Source of the DNA: Borrelia hispanica CRI
GTDB lineage: Bacteria; Spirochaetota; Spirochaetia; Borreliales; Borreliaceae
NCBI RefSeq assembly: GCF_000500065.1
Contig: NZ_AYOU01000164.1
Location: 1-64,000 of the forward strand
Direction: 5' to 3'
Length of the DNA: 64,000 bases
Shown: piece after piece, positions 38,715-47,896 of the stretch
Position numbering within the stretch: position 1 is the first letter of the stretch
Layout of the letters: each line of letters opens with the position of its first letter
Translations under genes and position numbers: made by a program
Notes under the pieces: generated by a model
Seen by the model: only the letters and a program-made list of their open reading frames with translations
Database searches by the model: none
Told to the model about the DNA's origin: nothing

Positions 38715-39283
38715 TTTATTTATTAATAAGTTTTATATGTGCATTTTTTTTATCTTGTTCAAATATTAAAGCTATGTCTCTTATGGCCATTGGTAATTAT
38801 AGGTATATTAGAGGTGATTATCAGAGTGCAATTTCTACCTATTATAATCTTGTAGATGATAATAAGAGTGCTGCGTGGGGTTATTATAATCTTGGAATTG
38901 TATATTATTCTTTGGGAGAATATGAGAGCTCTCTTCGGATGTTTTCGTATGCAAAAAGAGACGGTGATTTTTTTTTGCATTTTAATATAAGTTATAATGA
39001 GGGGATAATATATTACAATCAGGGACTTTATAGAAAAGCAGAAGTGGCGTTTAAAGAAGCTTTAAAGATTGATCCTGCAAGTTATAATGCTAAATATAAT
39101 CTTGAACTTGCAATAATTAAAAAAAGGACTATATCAGGAAATTTAGATAATTTAAGTGTTAGTAAGAATCAAAATTTTATTGAAAATAATGAGAATTTTT
39201 TGAGGTATATTGAAAATCTTGAGAGGGTTTTATGGGTAATGAGGGCAGACGAACAAATTGTGTCTTTGCAAGAAGATTGGTAA
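38696..39283 (+). CDS. batC: BatC-like TPR lipoprotein
   Basis: Opens with a lipoprotein signal (LIYLLISFICAFFLSC), so the mature protein probably starts at Cys and is membrane-anchored. TPR repeats follow: YRYIRGDYQSAISTYYNLVD, WGYYNLGIVYYSLGEYESSL, IYYNQGLYRKAEVAFKEALK. It has 195 aa. It overlaps batB by 19 bp and the next gene by 52 bp. TPR proteins at this position in other Bat operons are called BatC or BatE. Confidence 0.88.
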   Translation: MGRYFLIYLLISFICAFFLSCSNIKAMSLMAIGNYRYIRGDYQSAISTYYNLVDDNKSAAWGYYNLGIVYYSLGEYESSLRMFSYAKRDGDFFLHFNISYNEGIIYYNQGLYRKAEVAFKEALKIDPASYNAKYNLELAIIKKRTISGNLDNLSVSKNQNFIENNENFLRYIENLERVLWVMRADEQIVSLQEDW

Positions 39284-41274
39284 TATTTTTAATTTTATTT
39301 CTAGTATATTTAAAAATTTATTCTTTATCTGGTACTGATTATTTAATATCTGCCAAGATTGTTAAAGGTTCTAAGGTTATTCATATTGTTAAATTGAATT
39401 TGCCTCAGGATATTGATGAAAAATTATTGAAATTTGACATCAATAAAGATATAAATGAGAATGCTAAAATTGCCTTAATATCTAAAGTTATTGATGGAAA
39501 TAATTTTATTATAGAGATAAAAATTGAATATGTTTTTGATAAACTGGGATTTATCAAAATTCCTTCATTGAGAGTTATTTATAATGATGATGTTTATTTG
39601 ACCTCAGAGTTTGAAGTGGTCATTTTAAGAGAAGATGAATTTCGTTCTTTGGGATTGCCAGTTGGTTTATATTGGGATTTTAATAAAAAAGAAATTTATG
39701 AATATCAGAGTGTTGGGTTTGTTTTGCGTTCTAATTGGCTTTTAAGTAATAATATTAAGTCTGTTGCTAGTTTTTTTAATGCTGTTAAAGATGCAATGAT
39801 TGATAGAACTCCCATATTTGAAAATATTAATTATAGGACTTTTAATAGTAAAGAAATTTTGGATGTTCCTCTTTATAATTTTATTTTAACTCCTCTTAGG
39901 GGATCAAAAATTGTTGTTATTCCCAGTGTTTCTTTTAATATAGGTGAGGATATTATTCGCATGAGTCCTGAAATTTTTTTAAAAATTAAATCAATACCAG
40001 AAGAGGTAAAATCTTTAGCCGTTGGATCTTTTAAAATTGACTATGATTTTCCCAATTCCACGTCTATTACTCAAGATGCCTTTACTATTTTAATAAAAAT
40101 TACAGGACAAGGAAATCTGCCTCATATCCGTTTTCCAGAAATTGAAACCTATAATTCTAGAATTATTTATAATAAAAAGAATTATAATTTTGAACCTTCA
40201 AAAGATGGTTATCGAGGTAGCATATCTAATGTATATACTATTAAGCCAGATAATAAGGGTAATTTATTTGTAAACATTGGTGATTTTGTATATTTAGATC
40301 CTGATGATGATAAGGTTTATAGACTTAATGGTAAACGACTAAAGTATGAATATTATGGAGAGTTTAAAAATAATAACTCTAATCAAGAATTATTATCAGA
40401 TTTTAATTTACTCTCATATTATGATATTTTAAAACACAAAAATAAGACTTTTTTGTTTTTCGTTCCCATTTATTATTTGATTTTAATACCAGGGATTTTA
40501 TTTTCTTTAGCTATGTTTATTAAACATAAAAAATTTTTTATTGCTTCTGGTTGTGGTTTGATTGTTTTAATATTAACCCTTGCTGTTAGTCTTAATGCTA
40601 TAAATGATGGTTCTCTATCGGAAGATAATATCAATGATTTGATAAATGATTATAAATCAAGTAATTATAGTGATGCTCTTAATAAAATTGATAATATTAT
40701 TAAAAGAAATTCGAATTATTCAGGACTTTGGTTAAATAGAGCACTTATTTTAAGTAAGATGGATAGATCTTTTGATGCAATTTATTCGGCTTATAAGGCA
40801 TTTTTTACTTCTCCAAATAATGATATCTTTTATAAGATTATTGATTTTATTGAAACTAAAAATGGGATTAATGAAAATATTAGAAATAATAGTTTTGTTT
40901 TTTCTAATATATTTTTTATTATTAGCTTAATTTTAATAACTATTTTAATAATAGTTGTTTCTTATAGATTTTATGCAAAAAATTTAAAAAGAATTATTTT
41001 ATTTTTACTTTTATCTATGACATGTTTTACATTATTTCAAACATATTATTTTTATCTTGAGCAACAATCTGAGATTGGAATTATTAGAGGTGATTTAGTC
41101 TCCCTTTATAAAGTCCCTGATAATTTTTCAAGAAGTTGGAAATTTTTAAAAGGAAATATAAGTGTTTATGTTCTTGATAAAAAAGATGACTTTGTTTTAA
41201 TTCAGACAAGTCATGGACTTAAGGGATGGATTCATAAAAATTTTATTGTGTCTGTTAAAGATGATTTAATATGA
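39232..41274 (+). CDS. batD: BatD-like membrane protein with TPR-like and SH3 regions
   Basis: A 680-aa protein that ends the operon. A signal segment (LVIFLILFLVYLKIYSLSG) precedes a beta-rich extracytoplasmic part (to about 400) resembling BatD. Two membrane helices follow near 405-460, then a TPR-like stretch (YSDALNKIDNIIKRNSNYSG), a further pair of membrane segments near 560-605, and a C-terminal bacterial SH3-like domain (LRGDLVSLYKVPD, then LKGWIHKNFI). The start at 39232 has AGAGGG nearby but overlaps batC by 52 bp; TTG 39277 is an alternative. It looks like a BatD-BatE fusion. Confidence 0.85.
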   Translation: MGNEGRRTNCVFARRLVIFLILFLVYLKIYSLSGTDYLISAKIVKGSKVIHIVKLNLPQDIDEKLLKFDINKDINENAKIALISKVIDGNNFIIEIKIEYVFDKLGFIKIPSLRVIYNDDVYLTSEFEVVILREDEFRSLGLPVGLYWDFNKKEIYEYQSVGFVLRSNWLLSNNIKSVASFFNAVKDAMIDRTPIFENINYRTFNSKEILDVPLYNFILTPLRGSKIVVIPSVSFNIGEDIIRMSPEIFLKIKSIPEEVKSLAVGSFKIDYDFPNSTSITQDAFTILIKITGQGNLPHIRFPEIETYNSRIIYNKKNYNFEPSKDGYRGSISNVYTIKPDNKGNLFVNIGDFVYLDPDDDKVYRLNGKRLKYEYYGEFKNNNSNQELLSDFNLLSYYDILKHKNKTFLFFVPIYYLILIPGILFSLAMFIKHKKFFIASGCGLIVLILTLAVSLNAINDGSLSEDNINDLINDYKSSNYSDALNKIDNIIKRNSNYSGLWLNRALILSKMDRSFDAIYSAYKAFFTSPNNDIFYKIIDFIETKNGINENIRNNSFVFSNIFFIISLILITILIIVVSYRFYAKNLKRIILFLLLSMTCFTLFQTYYFYLEQQSEIGIIRGDLVSLYKVPDNFSRSWKFLKGNISVYVLDKKDDFVLIQTSHGLKGWIHKNFIVSVKDDLI

Positions 41275-41316
41275 AATGAGATGAATTTTTGAATTTCAGT
41301 TTTTATTACATAAAAA

Positions 41317-41538
41317 TTATTTTTCTCTGTATACTATTCTTCCTTTTGTAAGATCATAAGGTGATAGTTCAACTTTGACTTTATCTCCAGGAACTATTTT
41401 AATAAAATGTTTTCTCATTTTTCCAGATAGGTGAGCTAGAACTAAATGTCCATTTTTAAGTTCTACTCTAAACATTGTGTTGGGAAGAGATTCTTTAACA
41501 ATCCCTTCAGTTTCAATAGCTTCTTCTTTTGTATTCAA
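41317..41538 (-). CDS. infA: Translation initiation factor IF-1
   Basis: A 73-aa OB-fold protein that binds the 30S A site. The pattern is clear: [40 protein letters not shown], and [20 protein letters not shown] followed by YREK. It stands alone on the minus strand between the Bat operon and the divergent dksA. Confidence 0.97.
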   Translation of the reverse strand: MNTKEEAIETEGIVKESLPNTMFRVELKNGHLVLAHLSGKMRKHFIKIVPGDKVKVELSPYDLTKGRIVYREK

Positions 41539-41629
41539 AATGTCTCCTTATTATTTGTGTAACAGAATCAATTGTACACAATTAGTAATATCATTGCAAT
41601 TATTTTCTTATTAAAAATTAATGCACTAG

Positions 41630-41658
41630 TTTACATTATAGGGGATTGTTTATATAAT
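41630..41658 (+). promoter_or_regulatory. Promoter of dksA
   Basis: -35 TTTACA (41630-41635) and -10 TATAAT (41653-41658) are exactly 17 bp apart. The predicted start near 41665 gives a leader of about 42 nt with a GGGAGG Shine-Dalgarno. CACGGAG lies at about the start point. Confidence 0.7.
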
Positions 41659-41706
41659 TACACGGAGTTTTTTAAAAATTGTAATTTATTATAGGGAGGT
41701 AATATC

Positions 41707-42090
41707 ATGCAGAAAAGCAATTTTGAGCATGAATTTGTTGAAAAAATGCGGACTCTTCTTGTAGAATTAAAAAAAGAAATATTAAATTCTATAAGATCTG
41801 TTGAAGATAGTAAAAGAGAAATTATTAACAATGATATGCATCTGAAAGATATAGTTGATATTGCATTTGATAATATGGATGGTAATAATCTTGAGGCTTT
41901 AAGTTCAGTTGAAAAAAAGAAACTTAATTTAATAAATCAAGCTCTTTATCGGATTTCTCATAATATTTATGGGCATTGTTTAGCTTGTGATAAAGATATT
42001 GCACAAGAAAGGTTAGAGGCTATTCCTTATGCATTTTTATGTATAAGTTGTCAAACTAAAAAGGAAAAAAAGAGCAGAAGGTCGATTTAG
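41707..42090 (+). CDS. dksA: DksA/TraR-family zinc-finger regulator
   Basis: Binds RNA polymerase through its secondary channel and acts with ppGpp. An N-terminal coiled coil (about 8-85) is followed by a four-Cys zinc finger, CLACDKDIAQERLEAIPYAF then LCISC. It has 127 aa, shorter than E. coli DksA. It has a strong promoter and Shine-Dalgarno of its own. The ppGpp enzyme Rel is encoded at 15057-17060. It is convergent with the OmpA-like gene at 3 bp. Confidence 0.92.
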   Translation: MQKSNFEHEFVEKMRTLLVELKKEILNSIRSVEDSKREIINNDMHLKDIVDIAFDNMDGNNLEALSSVEKKKLNLINQALYRISHNIYGHCLACDKDIAQERLEAIPYAFLCISCQTKKEKKSRRSI

Positions 42091-42093
42091 TAT

Positions 42094-43251
42094 TTAATTG
42101 TTTAGAATTGTAATTTCTACTCTTCGATTTTTTGATGCTAAAGGAGATGAGCTTACATACTTAGGTTTTTTAGCACCCCATCCTTTAAAAAATATTTGGT
42201 TTTTGTTCTTTACTTTCATTTTTAATAAATAGTTTCCAATTGTATGAGCTCTTTTTTCAGACAATTCGTGCATTTCTTGTTCTGTGCCGAACTTTGCTGT
42301 GTGTCCCTCGATTAGAATGTTATTGTCTTTAAATTTTTCTAGTAAATTGGCTATGTGCTTTAATTTATTATGTTCTTTTTTAATGATTTGAAATGAATCA
42401 GGATAGAATTCAATGTCTAAGCTTAATTTAATGCCATTTTTATTTTTTTCTATTTCTATAGAATCTATTTGTTCTCTTTTAATATATTCCTTAATTTCAT
42501 TCTCTATTGTGTTATCATTTGGTAATTCAATGGAGATTATTTTTCCAGATGAGGTTCCAATCATTTTGATATTATTATTTCCGTTTTTCATTTGAAATTC
42601 ATATGTGTCATGATATTTATATATATTGCCCAATGCTGAATCAAAGTATATTTTTTGGTTAACTTTTTGAGAGAATAATATGTTTTTTACATTATATTTA
42701 GATTCATAATTTGAATAAATTATATCGTAATATTTTCCATCTATTTTTTCTTTGCCTTTATATGTATAGTTTACATCAAATCTTGTAATAAAATCTTTTA
42801 TTCCTTTTACAATCTCAGATGCTTGTATGTATTCTTCTGCTGGATATGTCCATGTTTCATTTACTCTTATAGGTGTTTTTGGAAATTGTGGAATACCTCT
42901 AACAGAAGGTCTTTTTTGATTATGATTAATTTTGTATTCACCCTGTTTATTTATGCTAAAATTTCCTTCAAGTTCTTCTTTGAGTAAGTAAACATCGCTC
43001 TCATCATTTCTTTTTAGTATTCTAAAATAAGATTTTATATTTGCAAAATTGTTTTTTACATCTTTTATTTCGCTTGATACTTGAATGTTTGTTTTTGTTT
43101 CGGAGTTAAATATACCATTTAGGTAAATTTTTTGCTGATCTGTGGTTTCTATTCTAAATTTAGTGCCTTTGGTGTATTTAAACTCTAATATTTCAGATGA
43201 AAATGTTATGGTTTTTATTAAAAATAGTAATATTATGGTCTTAATATTCAT
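42094..43251 (-). CDS. OmpA-domain envelope protein (Tpn50-like)
   Basis: A signal peptide (KTIILLFLIKTITFSS) precedes an N-terminal beta-rich domain of about 250 residues. The C-terminal OmpA-like peptidoglycan-binding domain reads NILIEGHTAKFGTEQEMHEL, SEKRAHTIGNYLL and SPLASKNRRVEITI, with the Asp/Arg positions for peptidoglycan contact partly kept. It has 385 aa. It probably ties the outer envelope to the cell wall; the gene order matches the Tpn50 homologue of Borrelia. Confidence 0.88.
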   Translation of the reverse strand: MNIKTIILLFLIKTITFSSEILEFKYTKGTKFRIETTDQQKIYLNGIFNSETKTNIQVSSEIKDVKNNFANIKSYFRILKRNDESDVYLLKEELEGNFSINKQGEYKINHNQKRPSVRGIPQFPKTPIRVNETWTYPAEEYIQASEIVKGIKDFITRFDVNYTYKGKEKIDGKYYDIIYSNYESKYNVKNILFSQKVNQKIYFDSALGNIYKYHDTYEFQMKNGNNNIKMIGTSSGKIISIELPNDNTIENEIKEYIKREQIDSIEIEKNKNGIKLSLDIEFYPDSFQIIKKEHNKLKHIANLLEKFKDNNILIEGHTAKFGTEQEMHELSEKRAHTIGNYLLKMKVKNKNQIFFKGWGAKKPKYVSSSPLASKNRRVEITILNN

Positions 43252-43318
43252 TTAACGAATTATATCATAGTTTAGATTATGTTTTTTAAATCTTTCATTA
43301 AATCTTTTTAATAATGCT

Positions 43319-43345
43319 TTGCGTGTTTTATGTTTTAGTTATAAT
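43319..43345 (+). promoter_or_regulatory. Candidate promoter of malQ
   Basis: -10 TATAAT at 43340-43345 with TTGCGT at 43319-43324, 15 bp apart, which is short. The malQ start lies about 65 bp on, with Shine-Dalgarno GAGGT. Confidence 0.4.
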
Positions 43346-43409
43346 GATAATATGCATATAGTTGTTTTAACTTTTTAATTAAATGATCTATTGTTTTGAG
43401 GTATAAGAA

Positions 43410-44894
43410 ATGAAAAGAAAAAGTGGAATTTTGCTAAGTATTAGTTCTTTACCATCTAAGTATGGTATTGGTGATTTGGGAAAGGGAGCATATGAGTTTG
43501 TAGATTTTCTTGCTAGTTCGTCGCAAAGTTATTGGCAAATATTACCATATTCACTTCCTAATTGTTCAGGAGTTCCTTATTTAAGTTGTTCTGCGTTTGC
43601 TGGTAATATAAGTTATATTGATTTAAATGCTATTGATAGATTTATTGATGTGGATTTAGGTACTTTTGGATGTTTGGAAGATAGATATATTGATTATGAT
43701 AAATTAAAAACCAAAAATATGATTTTAAGAGATGCTGCTTTGAATTTTTTGCATAGGGCGACAATTGATGAGATGTATGCATTTGAAAAATTTAAAAAAT
43801 CTGCTTCTTATTGGCTTTTAGATTTTTCAAGTTTTGTTGCTTTTAGGGAATATTATTGCAAATTCCAAGAGTCACAGACTTTTAATCTTTTATTTAGTAA
43901 AGAAATATTAAAAAGAGATATGAAAGCTTTAATGCAACTTAGAGAAACTCTTAATGTTGAGATCAATATTCAACAAGTATTGCAATATTTCTTTTTTTCA
44001 CAATTTAAATCCTTAAAAAGGTATGCAAGTAATGTTGGGATTAAAATAATAAGTGATATGCCTATTTTTATGTTTTATGATTCTGCTGATGTTTGGGCAC
44101 ATCAAAAATATTTTAAATTAAAATTTGATGCAAGTAAAGACAAAGTAACAGGTATGCCTTCTGGTAATTTGTCTTATAAAAAATATCTTTGGGGTAATGC
44201 AGCTTATAATTGGAAAGCTTTGAGGAAAGATGATTATGTGTGGTGGATTAATCGTATTGATTTTATGCATAAATATGTAGATATTATTAAATTTGATTAT
44301 TTTAGAGGCTTTGTATCTACTTGGGAAATTTCTGAGCGGGAATTTTTGATTTATAGTAGTAATGGTCAGTGGGTCAAGTGTCCAGGTAAAGATTTTTTTA
44401 GAAATGTTTTAAGTAAAATTAATGATTTAGAAATTTGGGTTGAAGACCTTTTAGAAGATCGTAGTGATGCTTTTAGATTAAGAGATTATTTTAATTTTCC
44501 AGAAACTAGAATTATGCAGTTTGCATTTGATTTTGATTCAAAAAATTTGTGTCTTCCACATAACTATATAAAGAATTGTGTTGTCTATACAAGTACTAAT
44601 GAGAGTAATACTATCCGTCAGTTTATTAATTCTGTCGATGATGAGCATAGAGAGTATATTTTTGATTATTTTAATACTAATGAAAATTTTGTTGTTTGGG
44701 ATATGATACGAGGTGCTATGTCTAGTGTTGCAGATAATGTAATAATTTCAATGAAAGATTATCTTGATCATGTGGTTGCGCATAAAAATGTGTCTGGATC
44801 AATGCTTAATGATTTTAGGATCTTGAGTTCTGATTTAAATGCTGATTTAAGTAAAAAAATAAGTAATATTACAAAACTTTATGGAAGAATGTAA
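43410..44894 (+). CDS. malQ: 4-alpha-glucanotransferase
   Basis: A glycoside hydrolase family 77 amylomaltase that transfers glucan segments between malto-oligosaccharides. It opens KRKSGILLSISSLPSKYGIG, the family start, with YWQILPYSLPNCSGVPYLS. The catalytic region includes IIKFDYFRGFVSTWEI (nucleophile Asp), WVEDLLEDRSD (acid/base Glu region, altered from the usual AEDLG) and FPETRIMQFAFD. It has 494 aa. It stands alone with its own promoter and Shine-Dalgarno. Confidence 0.94.
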   Translation: MKRKSGILLSISSLPSKYGIGDLGKGAYEFVDFLASSSQSYWQILPYSLPNCSGVPYLSCSAFAGNISYIDLNAIDRFIDVDLGTFGCLEDRYIDYDKLKTKNMILRDAALNFLHRATIDEMYAFEKFKKSASYWLLDFSSFVAFREYYCKFQESQTFNLLFSKEILKRDMKALMQLRETLNVEINIQQVLQYFFFSQFKSLKRYASNVGIKIISDMPIFMFYDSADVWAHQKYFKLKFDASKDKVTGMPSGNLSYKKYLWGNAAYNWKALRKDDYVWWINRIDFMHKYVDIIKFDYFRGFVSTWEISEREFLIYSSNGQWVKCPGKDFFRNVLSKINDLEIWVEDLLEDRSDAFRLRDYFNFPETRIMQFAFDFDSKNLCLPHNYIKNCVVYTSTNESNTIRQFINSVDDEHREYIFDYFNTNENFVVWDMIRGAMSSVADNVIISMKDYLDHVVAHKNVSGSMLNDFRILSSDLNADLSKKISNITKLYGRM

Positions 44895-44968
44895 GTAGTA
44901 ATTTTAATTATTTGTTAAAATAATATTTGTTTTTAAATCTATTTTAAAAAAGGTTGGATGTTGTTTGT

Positions 44969-46819
44969 ATGAGGCTTAATACATGCTTAATGTTTTTCTA
45001 TATAATTTGTTTGTTATTTTCTTATTTTTTTTTATGTTTTCATTTACATTCATTAAATGAGAATAGGTATTTTAAAAATAGTGATTTCTTTTTTGTTCAT
45101 AAGGGTGCTTTATATAAAAAGCGCAATAATGGGATATTTAAAATTGAGACTAAGGGAATAGAGACTAGATGGATATATCCATTTAAGAATCCTGTACCTA
45201 AAAGGATAACTTCTATTTATGAAGATTTTTATTCTTCAAATTCTCTTTTAACAACAAGTGATGCTGTTTATGTTTCTCATAATTATTTTAAAAATTTTAT
45301 AAAATTAGTTGATACTGAAAAATTTAATAGAAATTCTTATATTACAGCAAGTGCATTGTCTCGAGGAGAGTATAAACGTATTGCTGTTGGTACTTCTAAC
45401 AGCGGACTTTATATCAGTATTAATAATAATTTAGATTTTAAAAGCTTAAATTCTCTAATTTCTAAGACATATTTGGGCGCTGGTTATTATGATATTATTA
45501 GTTCGATAGAATTTTCAAAAAATAGTGAGAGTGAATTGTATTGTTCTTATGGAATTTATGGAGATATTGTTTTAATTAATATAGTTTCAGGGGTTATTAA
45601 AAAATTAGATTTTCCATTTAAAAAACAGATAGTTCGTATTATTGATTTATCTGATGACAATATAGAAAAACTCTTGGTTGGAACTTATGATAATCATTTT
45701 TATTTATATGTTAATGGAAAGTGGATTTTTGATAGTCAATTTTCTATTTATGAAAGTAATTATCTTCAAAAATCAAAGAGAATCAATCTTGCGTCTAATA
45801 GGGGTGCAATTTATTTGACAGCTTATACTCTTCGAAATAAAACAGCTGTTGATGAGAGATTTGAGTTTATTAAGAAATTAGGTATGAATGCTGTTATTAT
45901 TGATTTTAAAAATGATAGTGGTATCTTAACTTATGCAAGTCAGCTAGAATTGCCGAATAAAATGAATGCGGTTAAAAAATTAATAGATGTTCCTTATATT
46001 TTAAAAAAGGCAAAAGAATTGGGAATATATGTTATTGCTCGTGTTGTTGTCTTTAAAGATTCAAAATTTTATTTACATAATAATTGTGAGTATGCTCTTT
46101 GGAATAAAAAAACCAATCGTCCTTGGGGAAATGTTGTAAGAGTCATGAATGGTAATTCTTTTAAATTGATACAAAAAGAACATTGGGTAGATCTTTTTTC
46201 AAAAAATACTTGGGATTATAATTTAGATATTGCACAAGAAATTCAGTTGCTTGGAGTTGATGAGATTCAATTTGATTATATTAGATTCCCAACAGATGGA
46301 CCTGTATCTCTTATAGCTTCAAGATTTAACAAATATGAAATGAGGGCAATTGATGCTCTTGAATCTTTTTTAATTTTGGCTAGGGAAAAAATTTCTATTC
46401 CTATTTCTATTGATATTTACGGCAATAATGGATGGTTTGTTACTAATAGTATTGGTCAAAACATTTCTATGATATCAGATTATGTTGATGTTATCTCTCC
46501 CATGTTTTATCCTTCACATTATACTAATGATTTTTTGAAGAATGATTTATATTATACTACCAGGGCTTATAAAATTTATAAAGAGGGGAGTAATAGGGCG
46601 TTTGTGTTTTCTTTGGGTAAAGTTATAATTAGACCTTACGTTCAGGCTTTTTTGCTTGGTTCAGAACGTATTGTGAGTGAAGAGGTTTATTTGCAATATT
46701 TTTTTCATCAATTACAAGGTGTCAAAGAGTCTTTGGGTAATGGTTTTAGTTTATGGAATGCATCTAATATTTATTATATGGTTAAGAGTAATTTAAACAA
46801 ATTTTTGGGTTTCTCTTAA
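44969..46819 (+). CDS. Putative glycoside hydrolase (DUF4015 type), membrane-anchored
   Basis: The start at ATG 44969 is followed by an N-terminal membrane or signal segment (LMFFYIICLLFSYFFLCFHL); an in-frame TTG at 44954 is less likely. Residues about 60-270 look beta-propeller-like. The C-terminal TIM-barrel part matches DUF4015: GAIYLTAYTLRNKTAVDERF, NAVIIDFKNDSGILTYAS, IYVIARVVVFKD, VDEIQFDYIRFPTDGP. It has 616 aa. The Asp residues in QFDYIRFP are plausible catalytic positions. The substrate is unknown; envelope location is likely. Confidence 0.87.
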   Translation: MRLNTCLMFFYIICLLFSYFFLCFHLHSLNENRYFKNSDFFFVHKGALYKKRNNGIFKIETKGIETRWIYPFKNPVPKRITSIYEDFYSSNSLLTTSDAVYVSHNYFKNFIKLVDTEKFNRNSYITASALSRGEYKRIAVGTSNSGLYISINNNLDFKSLNSLISKTYLGAGYYDIISSIEFSKNSESELYCSYGIYGDIVLINIVSGVIKKLDFPFKKQIVRIIDLSDDNIEKLLVGTYDNHFYLYVNGKWIFDSQFSIYESNYLQKSKRINLASNRGAIYLTAYTLRNKTAVDERFEFIKKLGMNAVIIDFKNDSGILTYASQLELPNKMNAVKKLIDVPYILKKAKELGIYVIARVVVFKDSKFYLHNNCEYALWNKKTNRPWGNVVRVMNGNSFKLIQKEHWVDLFSKNTWDYNLDIAQEIQLLGVDEIQFDYIRFPTDGPVSLIASRFNKYEMRAIDALESFLILAREKISIPISIDIYGNNGWFVTNSIGQNISMISDYVDVISPMFYPSHYTNDFLKNDLYYTTRAYKIYKEGSNRAFVFSLGKVIIRPYVQAFLLGSERIVSEEVYLQYFFHQLQGVKESLGNGFSLWNASNIYYMVKSNLNKFLGFS

Positions 46820-46843
46820 TATAATTTGTGCTAGGAGATTTAT

Positions 46844-47821
46844 GTGACGTATATTTATTTTGTTTGTTTAATGTTAGGTATATTTTTGTTATATCTTGGT
46901 GGTAATTATCTCTTAAAGAGTGCTGTTAATATTGCTACTTATTTTAAAGTTCCCAATCTTTTAATAGGTGTTATAATAGTCTCTCTATCAACAAGTGCCC
47001 CAGAGCTTTTTACAAGTTTGATAGCATCGTTTAAGCAAAAAAATGAGATTATTGTTTCTAATGTCATTGGTAGTAATATTATCAATATATTGCTAGCACT
47101 TTCTTTAACAGGTTGTTTTTTGAAAATCAAAACAGATTTTAAAAGACTTAAGTTTTCTTTTATGATGTTATTTTTATTGATGTTTCTTTTATTGTTGCTT
47201 TCTTTTGATTTTAGTTCTCTTTCTTTTTTTAAAGTACCTTATCATAGGACCAGTTCGTTGATAATTTTATTTGTATTTATATCTTATTTATTTTTATTTT
47301 ATAGAGAAGAAAAAAAGTATAATGTTATTGCACAGGATTTAAATAATCTTAATTGTGATTATGGATTTAAGTTTTTATTTTTAAATATTATGTTTTTATT
47401 TTTAAGTGTGTATTTTTTATATTTAGGTTCGAAGTTATTGATAGATAATTCAATATATATTGCGCATAATATTTTTCATGTTAGTGAGAAAGTTATTGGA
47501 ATTATTTTTGTTGCTTTTGGAACCAGTATACCAGAGCTTGTTGTTTCACTTTTTGCAATAATTAAAAAAGAATCAGATATTGCTCTTGGTAATATTATTG
47601 GCAGTAACATATTTAATATTGGATTTATTTTATCTAGTAGTAGTTTTATAAGTCCAGTACTGATGAGTGATATTTATTTTGTTGATTTTGGTATTATGTT
47701 TGCTATATCTTTGATTTTGTTATTTGTAGTTAAAGTCAGAGGGGTTTTTGATAGGGCTCCTTCTATTGTTTTTTTATTTTTGTATATTTTATATAATGTG
47801 TATTTATTTGGTGTTTATTAA
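46844..47821 (+). CDS. Na+/Ca2+ exchanger-type (CaCA family) membrane protein
   Basis: A cation antiporter of the CaCA superfamily with about ten membrane segments. The two inverted alpha-repeats are visible: SLSTSAPELFTSLIASF with VIGSNIINILLAL near residues 45-85, and AFGTSIPELVVSLFAI with IIGSNIFNIGF near 225-265. It has 325 aa. The start is GTG 46844, supported by TAGGAG; the ATG three bases earlier runs straight into a stop. The transported ions cannot be fixed from sequence. Confidence 0.93.
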   Translation: MTYIYFVCLMLGIFLLYLGGNYLLKSAVNIATYFKVPNLLIGVIIVSLSTSAPELFTSLIASFKQKNEIIVSNVIGSNIINILLALSLTGCFLKIKTDFKRLKFSFMMLFLLMFLLLLLSFDFSSLSFFKVPYHRTSSLIILFVFISYLFLFYREEKKYNVIAQDLNNLNCDYGFKFLFLNIMFLFLSVYFLYLGSKLLIDNSIYIAHNIFHVSEKVIGIIFVAFGTSIPELVVSLFAIIKKESDIALGNIIGSNIFNIGFILSSSSFISPVLMSDIYFVDFGIMFAISLILLFVVKVRGVFDRAPSIVFLFLYILYNVYLFGVY

Positions 47822-47896
47822 TTTTATTAAATTTATCAATGTGTTATTATGAATTATGTTTTATTGTTTTTTATATGAGGAGATTAGAAATATAAG

